The position numbers and the translations under genes are program-made. Under the pieces are notes generated by a model. That model had not been told where the DNA came from. It worked only from the letters and a program-made list of their open reading frames with translations, and made no database searches. 64,000 nt of DNA from Stenotrophomonas maltophilia (GTDB lineage Bacteria > Pseudomonadota > Gammaproteobacteria > Xanthomonadales > Xanthomonadaceae): NCBI RefSeq assembly GCF_002799245.1, contig NZ_NEQV01000002.1:558001-622000 (forward strand), given 5' to 3'. Each line of letters opens with the position of its first letter. Positions within the stretch are counted from its first letter, which is position 1. Shown piece by piece: positions 41,984 through 48,597 of this stretch.

Positions 41984-42181
41984 ATGAAAGAAGAAATCAT
42001 CAGTACGGCCGGCGCAGCGGCCATCAAGTCCGCGCCGCCGGTCACCGTCGCCGGTGCGCTTGCAGCCGGCATCACCCTGGACCGCCTGGTGGTGGTGCTG
42101 ACCATCGTGTACCTGGCTGCGCAGATTGCCTATCTGGGCTGGCGTTGGCTGCGCGAATGGCGCCGCAGGGAACGCGAATGA
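41984..42181 (+). CDS. Small holin-like protein
   Basis: A 65-aa protein. The N-terminal half is Ala/Gly/Thr-rich and weakly hydrophobic (SAPPVTVAGALAAGI). It is followed by one strong membrane helix (LVVVLTIVYLAAQIAYLGW, about 34-52) and a highly charged C-terminus (REWRRRERE), the layout of small phage holins or pinholins. A pinholin would fit with a signal-anchored lysozyme downstream. AGGA lies 6 bases before the ATG. Its stop overlaps the endolysin start as ATGA. Confidence 0.75.
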   Translation: MKEEIISTAGAAAIKSAPPVTVAGALAAGITLDRLVVVLTIVYLAAQIAYLGWRWLREWRRRERE

Positions 42182-42714
42182 GCCGGCCCGGCAGCACCTT
42201 GCCGATACGCAGCCTGGTCGCCGTGCTTGCGCTCAGCGCTGCGGGCCTGATCGCCATCGTCGACCGTGAGGGATACACCGACGCCGCGGTGGTGCCCACG
42301 CGCAATGACCGTCCAACCTATGGCTTCGGCTCGACCGTTCGCGAGGATGGCACGCCGGTCAGGATGGGCGACCGCACCACGCCGGTACGTGCACTGCATA
42401 CCGTGCAGGCCCATCTGGCCAGGGAAGAAGGGCAGTTCCGAGCCTCGCTGCCCGGTGTGGCGCTCAGCCAGGGCGAGTACGACGTCTATGTCGATTTCCT
42501 CTACCAGTACGGCATCGGCAACTGGCGCGCGTCATCGATGCGCCGTCATCTGCTGCAGGGTGAATACCGCCAGGCCTGCGATGCCTTGCTGCTGTGGAAG
42601 CGGGCAGGGGGCTACGACTGTTCGACCCGTGTCGATGGCCGCCCCAACACCGTGTGCTGGGGGGTATGGGAGCGCCAGCAACAGCGCCATGCGCGTTGCC
42701 TGGCGGAGCAGTGA
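42178..42714 (+). CDS. Signal-arrest-release endolysin, GH24 lysozyme
   Basis: A 178-aa muramidase. Residues 9-29 (PIRSLVAVLALSAAGLIAIV) form a weakly hydrophobic Ala/Ser-rich anchor without a cleavage site, as in SAR endolysins. The catalytic glutamate Glu31 lies directly after it in DREGYTD, followed by Asp44 and Thr47 in NDRPTYGFGST. This insertion-containing spacing is found in a subgroup of GH24 enzymes. It would be exported tethered, then freed when the membrane is depolarised. Coupled to the holin by ATGA. Six cysteines are absent, but single Cys residues occur near the C-terminus (CDALLL, DCSTR, CWGVW). Confidence 0.87.
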   Translation: MSRPGSTLPIRSLVAVLALSAAGLIAIVDREGYTDAAVVPTRNDRPTYGFGSTVREDGTPVRMGDRTTPVRALHTVQAHLAREEGQFRASLPGVALSQGEYDVYVDFLYQYGIGNWRASSMRRHLLQGEYRQACDALLLWKRAGGYDCSTRVDGRPNTVCWGVWERQQQRHARCLAEQ

Positions 42715-42717
42715 CAC

Positions 42718-43182
42718 ATGCCACGCCTGTGGGTGGTAATGGCGTCGCTGCTGCTGTGGTCACTGCTGATGTTCGCGGCCGGCTGGCGTTGGCGCGGTGA
42801 TCGCAGCGATCTCGCGATGGCGCGGGTGGATGTGGAACAACAGGCCGGCGCCGTGCAGTCCGAGCGGCGGCTGCGCCGGGATCAGGAAGAACGGAACGAG
42901 GCGATGGCCTCAGTGGGGGAACAACATGAACATGACCGTGCGCGCGCAGCCGAGGTGGACGCTGATGTGGTGGCTGCCCTGCGTGCTGGCACTCTCCGCC
43001 TGCGCGACGACCTTGCCGCGTGCCACACCGGCCGTCTGTCCGAAGCCGCCGCCCGCACCGGCGAACGTGATGCGGGTGCCCAGCTACGAGCAGAGGTTGC
43101 GGCAGCGCTTGTTCGAATCGGACGCGATGCCGACGACCAGCTCCGCGCCTGCCAGGCGGTGATCGAACTGGATCGCCGTTGA
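42718..43182 (+). CDS. Rz-like inner-membrane spanin
   Basis: A 154-aa protein with one N-terminal membrane helix (MPRLWVVMASLLLWSLLMFAAG) and a long charged helix (RRLRRDQEERNEAM... onward) in the periplasm, the layout of phage Rz. It would join the outer-membrane spanin to fuse the two membranes at the end of lysis. It begins 3 bases after the endolysin stop. A second gene, Rz1, lies within it in another frame. Confidence 0.82.
   Translation: MPRLWVVMASLLLWSLLMFAAGWRWRGDRSDLAMARVDVEQQAGAVQSERRLRRDQEERNEAMASVGEQHEHDRARAAEVDADVVAALRAGTLRLRDDLAACHTGRLSEAAARTGERDAGAQLRAEVAAALVRIGRDADDQLRACQAVIELDRR
42926..43162 (+). CDS. Rz1-like outer-membrane spanin lipoprotein embedded in Rz
   Basis: A 78-aa protein read in the +2 frame relative to Rz and lying entirely inside it. 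The signal peptide ends in a lipobox LALSAC (Cys26). The mature part is Pro-rich (PRATPAVCPKPPPAPANV), characteristic of Rz1. It should be a lipidated periplasmic partner of Rz. The ATG at 42926 is followed by another at 42932. The complete overlap is the classical lambda-like architecture and supports the lysis-cassette interpretation. Confidence 0.87.
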   Translation: MNMTVRAQPRWTLMWWLPCVLALSACATTLPRATPAVCPKPPPAPANVMRVPSYEQRLRQRLFESDAMPTTSSAPARR

Positions 43183-43231
43183 GGGCGCCGGCGCAGTTAT
43201 GCTGGCCGTCCTCTCGAAAATGGAAGTTCGC

Positions 43232-44095
43232 ATGCGCGTCGCTGTCCTGTCCGTCATGATCCTGCTGGCCACTGCGGGGCCAGCTGTCGCCGCTGTTCCC
43301 GCGGCGCAGGCGACGCCACCGGAGCCGGTCACTGCGGCGGCTCCGTTGGTGATTGGCGAGACCTTCACCATCGAGTCGAAGGCGCTTGGCGAAACCCGCC
43401 GCATCAATGTCTACCGCCCGCAGCCCTGGGGGCTGGACCCGAAGGCGCCGCTGCCGGTGCTGTACATGGCCGATGGCGGCATCGGCGAGGACTTCCTGCA
43501 TGTGGCAGGGCTGGTGCAGGTGCTGGCCGGCAATGGCAGCATGCGTCCGTTCCTGCTGGTCGGTATCGAGAACACCGAGCGCCGCCGCGACATGACCGGC
43601 CCCAGCAGCGATCCGCAGGACCAGAAGATCGCGCCACGCATTGGTGGATCGGCGGCCTACCGCAGCTTCCTGCGCGATGAGCTGATGCCGCAGGTACGCC
43701 AGCGCTACCCGACCACCGACGAGCGCGCACTGATCGGAGAGTCGCTGGCCGGCCTGTTCGTGGTCGAGACGCTGCTGCAGGAACCGGCGCTGTTCAACAG
43801 CTACATCGCGCTGGACCCCAGCCTGTGGTGGAACCATGGCACCTTGCTGGCCGGAGCGGCCAGGCAGCTGCCGGCAGTGACGCGCACACGGCCGCAGGTG
43901 TTCCTGGCCAGCAGCGGGCAGCCGGAACTGGCCGCGTCAACCGCGCGTCTGGCCGCGTTGTTGCAGCAGGCCTCGCCGTCGCCGCTGGTGAAGTACCTGC
44001 CGCTGCCGGAGGAAACCCACGCGACGATCTATCACCCGGCCGCCCTGCAGGCGCTGCGCACGCTGTTCCCGGCACCAGCGCCGGCCTCGCCCTGA
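43232..44095 (+). CDS. Secreted alpha/beta-hydrolase esterase (IroE/Fes-like fold)
   Basis: A 287-aa protein starting MRVAVLSVMILLATAGPAVAA, a signal peptide ending near VAAVPA. The fold includes RRINVYRPQPWGLDPKAPLPVLYMADGG and the nucleophile in GESLAG (Ser near 170). Carbohydrate-esterase/siderophore-esterase relatives have this layout. GGAAG lies 5 bases before the ATG at 43232. Substrate unknown. It lies 49 bases after the lysis cassette, on the same strand. The following gene is a paralogue. Confidence 0.78.
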   Translation: MRVAVLSVMILLATAGPAVAAVPAAQATPPEPVTAAAPLVIGETFTIESKALGETRRINVYRPQPWGLDPKAPLPVLYMADGGIGEDFLHVAGLVQVLAGNGSMRPFLLVGIENTERRRDMTGPSSDPQDQKIAPRIGGSAAYRSFLRDELMPQVRQRYPTTDERALIGESLAGLFVVETLLQEPALFNSYIALDPSLWWNHGTLLAGAARQLPAVTRTRPQVFLASSGQPELAASTARLAALLQQASPSPLVKYLPLPEETHATIYHPAALQALRTLFPAPAPASP

Positions 44096-44179
44096 CCCGG
44101 CGTGGCGCTGCGCTGCACGACATGTGAGGATGCGGTAGCGGCGCCACCCGGGTGCGCCGCCCGCAACGGGAGAGCGTGG

Positions 44180-45118
44180 ATGCAGCGTGTGCGTGGATGG
44201 AGTGTGGTGGCCTGCCTGGTGTTGGGTGGGTGTGCGATGTCGGTGGCACCACCGGCAACGCAGAATGAAGCGAAGGAAAGCGCGGCCACCGCTGTGCCGG
44301 GCGTGGTGCTGCCGGATACTGAAGCGCTGCGCGTGCACGATCCGGTGGGCCGCGATTACCCGATCTGGGTGGCGTTGCCGGCCGACTACGCGGCGCATCC
44401 GGAGAAGCGCTATCCGGTGCTGTATGTGACCGACGCGCTGTACAGCTTCCCGCTGGTGCGCAGTGTGCGCAACATGGTGGGCCAGAAGGGCGTCAACATC
44501 GAGGATTTCATCCTGGTCGGGCTGCCGCCGCAGGAAGGCCTGACCTCCAGGCAGAGCCGCTCGCGCGATTACACGCCCAGCGATCCGGCGCGCACCGATC
44601 CGCGTGACTACAGCGACGACGTCAGCTACGGCGGCGCGGCGCATTACCGCGATTTCCTCGCCGAACGCGTACTGCCGATGATCGATGCGCGCTACCGCAC
44701 CGATCCGGCGCGGCGTGCCTATGCCGGCCATTCCTATGGCGGCCTGTTTGGCGCCTACGTGCTGACCACGCGCCCGGACATGTTCCACAGCTACATCCTG
44801 TCCAGCCCGTCGCTGTGGTTCGACAACCATCGGGTACCGCGCATGCAGGCCGCAGCCAAGGCGCCCACGCAGCCGACCACGGTGGTGCTGTCGATCGGCA
44901 GCTTCGAAACGGTCAAGCCGGAGCCGCGCTATTTCACCCGCAACGACATGCTGCGCCACAACGCCGAGTTCGCCGAGCAGCTGCGCGGTAGTGGGCGTCC
45001 GTTGACGGTGGACAACATGGTGATCGACGACGAGGACCACTTCACCGTGTATCCGGACATGATCACCCGCGCGTTGCTGAAGGTGTTCCCGGGTACGGGG
45101 CCGTACAGCAGCGGTTGA
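44180..45118 (+). CDS. Lipoprotein alpha/beta-hydrolase esterase (paralogue)
   Basis: A 312-aa protein with a lipoprotein signal and lipobox LGGC (Cys18). The esterase body has ADYAAHPEKRYPVLYVTDALYSF, a conserved YGGAAHYRDFLAERVLPMID segment and the nucleophile in GHSYGG (near 184-186). An Asp and His for the triad are in the C-terminal half (DDEDHFTVYPD). It is of the same family as the upstream gene, but membrane-anchored. Possible siderophore-ester or xenobiotic esterase. ATG at 44180; longer frame not needed. Confidence 0.8.
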   Translation: MQRVRGWSVVACLVLGGCAMSVAPPATQNEAKESAATAVPGVVLPDTEALRVHDPVGRDYPIWVALPADYAAHPEKRYPVLYVTDALYSFPLVRSVRNMVGQKGVNIEDFILVGLPPQEGLTSRQSRSRDYTPSDPARTDPRDYSDDVSYGGAAHYRDFLAERVLPMIDARYRTDPARRAYAGHSYGGLFGAYVLTTRPDMFHSYILSSPSLWFDNHRVPRMQAAAKAPTQPTTVVLSIGSFETVKPEPRYFTRNDMLRHNAEFAEQLRGSGRPLTVDNMVIDDEDHFTVYPDMITRALLKVFPGTGPYSSG

Positions 45119-45127
45119 GGGAGGGTT

Positions 45128-45150
45128 CCATCCACGCGTGGCGTGGATGG
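45128..45150. terminator. Hairpin between convergent esterase and receiver genes
   Basis: Arms CCATCCACG / CGTGGATGG around a 5-base loop. The stem matches the ATCCACGC REP group without a clear GTAG head, so it may be a decayed REP acting as a terminator. Confidence 0.5.
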
Positions 45151-45154
45151 GGCC

Positions 45155-45577
45155 TCATGCGGCCTGTGCGCCCGGCCCGGTCAGCACGCCCACGTCGGCA
45201 TGGCGGAAGCACAGGCGGATGGCATCGAGCAGCTCGCTCATGCTGTACGGCTTGGGCAGGAAGTGGATGCCGGCGCGCAGCTGCGGCAGCACGCGATGCT
45301 GGTCCATGCCGGAGGTGACCAGGATCGGCAGCTGCGGCAGGTGTTCGCGCACGCGGTTGGCGGTTTCGATGCCGCTGATGCCGCCCAGGCAGACGTCGGT
45401 GAACAGCAGGTCGAACGGTTCGCCAGCGTTGAGCAGGCCCAGAGCGGCTTCGGCGCTGCTGACAGCGGTGACCTGGCAGGCCTGGCTTTCCAGGGCGAGG
45501 CGACTGAGTTCCTGGGTTTCCTCGGCGTCCTCGATCAGCAGGACGCGCGGTTCCACAAAGCGCTTGGACAGCAACAT
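45155..45577 (-). CDS. Orphan single-domain response regulator
   Basis: A 140-aa CheY-like receiver without an output domain. Acidic residues IED (15-17), phosphoacceptor Asp61 in LLFTDVCLGG and the conserved Lys109 in FLPKPY are present. It begins MLLSKRFVEPRVLLIEDAEE. No kinase gene is adjacent, so the partner is unknown. It may take part in a phosphorelay or bind a target directly. Confidence 0.85.
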   Translation of the reverse strand: MLLSKRFVEPRVLLIEDAEETQELSRLALESQACQVTAVSSAEAALGLLNAGEPFDLLFTDVCLGGISGIETANRVREHLPQLPILVTSGMDQHRVLPQLRAGIHFLPKPYSMSELLDAIRLCFRHADVGVLTGPGAQAA

Positions 45578-45671
45578 GACGCGGCAACTCCGGACAACAG
45601 GGGGAGCGAAAGGCGCGCAAGTATGCGCAAGCCGGTAGTGAGCCCGGCGTGCACGGCAAGCTAAGTGGGCG

Positions 45672-46439
45672 TTACAGGCGCGCCTGGCGCCGGCGGCGCA
45701 TGTGCCAGGCCAGGGCCACGACCGCCAGCAGGGCGGTGCCGATGCGCAGGCTGGTGGCCTGCCAGCCCAGCGCGAGGGCGTCGTCGAGGCTGAACACGTT
45801 CCAGGCCAGGTTCATCGAAACGTGCAGGACCAGGCCGCACCACACGGTATTGCCGTCGAGGTGATCGAGCCAGGCGAAGATGAAGCCACCGAGTGCGATC
45901 ACCGCACCGACAAACAGTGCGGTGCCGCCGCCATCGAACCCGCCGAAACCCAGCCAGTGCACCCAGCCGAACAGCAGCGCCTGCGGCAGCGCGAGCAGGG
46001 GCCATGGCCCGCGCACGAGCTGCACCAGCAGCACGAAGCCGAGGCCGCGGAACAGCACTTCCTCGGCCAGTGGGAACAGCACCGCCAGCATCGTGGCATC
46101 CAGCGCGGTCAGCGCCGTGTTCGGCGTGCCGAGCAGCGCAAGGCCCAGCCAGCAGGGCAGGCTGGCCAGCAGCACCCACAACGGGCCGCCCCAACCATTT
46201 CCGTGCAGCCCAAGGCTGGCCAGCAGGCCCATGCCACGGGGACGCAGCAGCAGGGCCAGCAGCACTGCCACCAGCACCGCCAGTGCGTTGTCGAGCAGGC
46301 TGCCGCCGTAGGCGATGGGCAGCGCTGGAATCGGTGTGCCGACGGCGGCGGCGATATCGCGCAGGTTCAGGCCCAGGGCGACGCCCAACAGCACCAGCGC
46401 CAGGCGCGCTGCAGTGGGGAGGCGGGACAGCACAGCCAT
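45672..46439 (-). CDS. CPBP-family intramembrane metalloprotease
   Basis: A 255-aa membrane protein with about 7-8 helices. The catalytic region has the EEVLFRG motif (Glu pair near residue 131), then VHW and LHVSMNLAWN, which carry the remaining Abi/CPBP signature residues. Members process prenylated or bacteriocin-related proteins; here the substrate is unknown. ATG at 46439 with AGGAAG 7 bases upstream; a longer open frame to 46496 is not preferred. Confidence 0.82.
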   Translation of the reverse strand: MAVLSRLPTAARLALVLLGVALGLNLRDIAAAVGTPIPALPIAYGGSLLDNALAVLVAVLLALLLRPRGMGLLASLGLHGNGWGGPLWVLLASLPCWLGLALLGTPNTALTALDATMLAVLFPLAEEVLFRGLGFVLLVQLVRGPWPLLALPQALLFGWVHWLGFGGFDGGGTALFVGAVIALGGFIFAWLDHLDGNTVWCGLVLHVSMNLAWNVFSLDDALALGWQATSLRIGTALLAVVALAWHMRRRRQARL

Positions 46440-46588
46440 GCTTGCACTTCCTGCGGGACAGGGCTTCAGTCTGCGGGGTTGCAGGGGGGAGGACACGCGC
46501 CGGAAGTCCTTGTGCCATCGGTCATGCGTTGCCGCATAGTCATCGCCGTGCAGGTAGAGTCGTTGCCAGACCGACAGGAGTGATGCCG

Positions 46589-46894
46589 ATGCTGTGCCCC
46601 GTGTGCAAGACCCAGACGCTGCAGATGGCCGAACGCCATGGCATCGAGATTGACTACTGCCCGAGCTGCCGCGGCGTGTGGCTGGATCGTGGCGAGCTGG
46701 ACAAGATCATCGAACGTGCCGGTGCAGATGCCGCTGTGCCGCCGCCAGCGCCCGTGCAGCAGCCGGTATCCTCGCCGCCGCCAGTGATGCACCGTGATAC
46801 CCGTCACCTCGGCCAGCGCTACGAGGACAACCGTGGCCACGGTTACAAGAAAAAAAAGAAGGACAGCTTCCTGTCGGAGTTGTTCGACTTCTAG
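46589..46894 (+). CDS. Small zinc-ribbon protein (zf-TFIIB family)
   Basis: A 101-aa protein starting MLCPVCKTQTLQMAERHGIE. The zinc ribbon is CPVC...CPSCRGVWLDRGELDKII, a zf-TFIIB type domain. A Pro-rich linker and a basic tail (KKKKKDSFLSELFDF) follow. AGGAG lies 8 bases before the chosen ATG; the ATG at 46583 would be too close. Likely cytosolic; function unknown. Confidence 0.83.
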   Translation: MLCPVCKTQTLQMAERHGIEIDYCPSCRGVWLDRGELDKIIERAGADAAVPPPAPVQQPVSSPPPVMHRDTRHLGQRYEDNRGHGYKKKKKDSFLSELFDF

Positions 46895-46962
46895 GTGGAG
46901 CCGGGCCTGCTCGACTTGAATGCTGCGCTGGTCGAGCAAGCCCTGGGCTACAGGACGCGTGA

Positions 46963-47475
46963 TCACGCCCTGCGCAGGATGAACTCGCGGTCGTGCGTGT
47001 CACCGACGATGAAGTCGTACTCGCCGACCTTGCTGCAGCCGTAGCGCGCGTAGAAGCGCTGCGCGCCGAAGTTCTCTTCCCATGCGCCCACCCACAGGGT
47101 ACGGCGCTGCGGCTGGTCCAGCCAGGCCATGAATGCGTCCATCATGCGTGCGCCGTGGCCGCCGTTCTGGTGTGCGGCCAGGATGTAGAACCGCTTCAGT
47201 TCGATGTCGCCCTCGCGTGCCTCTGCATGCGGCAGGGTGTTGGCGCCGGCGGCCAGATAGCCGACCACGGAGCCACCGTCCATCAGCAGCCAGATCGCGC
47301 TGCGCGGGTCGGACAGTTCGACGCGCTGCGGTTCGCTGCTGTAGTGCGCCTGCAGGAAATCGTGCAGCTCCTGCTGCGGATAGGAATCGCCCCAGGTTTC
47401 GATGTAGGTGGCAATCGCGATGGCCGACAGGGCATCGACATCGGCAAGGGTGGCGCGGCGGATCTGCAACGACAT
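46963..47475 (-). CDS. GNAT-family N-acetyltransferase (copy 2)
   Basis: A 170-aa acetyltransferase beginning MSLQIRRATLADVDALSAIA. Its central block is ELKRFYILAAHQNGGHGARMMDAF and its C-terminal block is WEENFGAQRFYARYGCSKVGEY. It shares layout and long identical stretches with copy 1 at 24635-25156, so the two derive from a duplication. Substrate unknown. Convergent to the zinc-ribbon gene. Confidence 0.87.
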   Translation of the reverse strand: MSLQIRRATLADVDALSAIAIATYIETWGDSYPQQELHDFLQAHYSSEPQRVELSDPRSAIWLLMDGGSVVGYLAAGANTLPHAEAREGDIELKRFYILAAHQNGGHGARMMDAFMAWLDQPQRRTLWVGAWEENFGAQRFYARYGCSKVGEYDFIVGDTHDREFILRRA

Positions 47476-47556
47476 GGCGGTGCCTGCAATGGAACGTGGC
47501 GCAGTGTAGCCGGCCCCGGCGGCTGCCGGGGCTGGCCACTGCTCACGAACCGCTGC

Positions 47557-48597
47557 TCAGAACCACATGCGCACGCCGGCCACCCAGCGGGTGTCGCGTG
47601 CATGGTCACCGGCATAATCGGCGGTGTCGCCAAACGTGCGTTCGTGGCTGATGCCAATGTACGGCGCGAAGCGGCGGCTGAACTCATAGCGCAGGCGCAG
47701 CCCGGCTTCCACCTTGTTCAGTCCGCGGCCAATGCCGTACTCCGGTTCATCCCTGGCTGCGACGGTGGCTTCCAGCAGCGGTTGCAGGATCAGGCGGTTG
47801 GTCAGCAGCACGTCGTACTCGACCTCGGCCTTGGCCAGCACCTGGCCGCCGGAGCCCATGTACAGAGTCGCCGAGCTCTCGAACTTGTACGGTGCAAGGC
47901 CCTGGATGCCGATGGCCGCCCATGTGCGCGAGTCGGCCGGCCGGAAGTCCTGGCGCACGCCGACCAGCACGTCCCACCACGGCGACACACTGCGGCCATA
48001 CAGCGCTTCCAGTGACGATGACCCGGTGCGGCCGCGGCTGCGTTCGCCATCGGTGCGCAGCCACAGGCGGTTGATGTTGCCGCCGATCCACCCGGTAGCC
48101 TCCCAGGCCTGGCCGGTGCTGCTCTTGCCGTCCCAGTGCTCCAGGCGGTCGATCAGCAGCAGGCTGTTGATCTCCGGCGCGTGTTCCATTGCGCCGTGCG
48201 CGATCGGCGGGAATGCGGCGGCGCGGTCGGCGTCGGTGGGAACCGGGATCGGTTCGCGCGGTTCGGTGGGTGCCGGCGTGCCGTGGCCCATGGCCGCGTG
48301 GTCCATCCTGGAATGGTCCATCGTGGCGTGGTCCATCGCTGCCGGTTGCATCGCGCCCTGGTCCGTCTTCGAGTGATCCATCTTCGAATGGTCCATGCCG
48401 GTGTGGTCCATCACACTGGAGTCCATCGTCGAAGGGTCCATCCTGGAATGATCGACCTGCTCGGCCGGCGCCTCCGCGGCCTTCGCCGGCGGTGCCATTG
48501 CCGCCATGTCATGGCCGGCGTGTGACTGCGCGAACACCGGCAGCGCGGTGGCCAGGCCCAGCGCCAGCAGGCTGGGGGAAAGGAGGGGACGGCTCAT
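47557..48597 (-). CDS. copB: Copper resistance protein CopB
   Basis: A 346-aa outer-membrane protein. The signal peptide ends PVFAQ. A Met/His-rich region (about 28-110) carries many MDHxxMDHS-type repeats that can bind copper. It is followed by the CopB barrel domain (about 130-346) ending RWVAGVRMWF. Works with CopA in periplasmic copper sequestration. Its ATG overlaps the copA stop as ATGA. Third gene of the copLAB order. Confidence 0.94.
   Translation of the reverse strand: MSRPLLSPSLLALGLATALPVFAQSHAGHDMAAMAPPAKAAEAPAEQVDHSRMDPSTMDSSVMDHTGMDHSKMDHSKTDQGAMQPAAMDHATMDHSRMDHAAMGHGTPAPTEPREPIPVPTDADRAAAFPPIAHGAMEHAPEINSLLLIDRLEHWDGKSSTGQAWEATGWIGGNINRLWLRTDGERSRGRTGSSSLEALYGRSVSPWWDVLVGVRQDFRPADSRTWAAIGIQGLAPYKFESSATLYMGSGGQVLAKAEVEYDVLLTNRLILQPLLEATVAARDEPEYGIGRGLNKVEAGLRLRYEFSRRFAPYIGISHERTFGDTADYAGDHARDTRWVAGVRMWF

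Noticed and set aside
39891..43182. Intact prophage integrated at tRNA-Lys
   Set aside because: No integrase, no duplicated tRNA 3' end, no replication, head or tail genes. Only regulatory and lysis genes were found.
45893..46588. Extended 333-codon version of the zinc-ribbon protein
   Set aside because: The extension is antisense to the CPBP protease and Arg/Ala/Pro-rich. AGGAG is correctly spaced only for the ATG at 46589.
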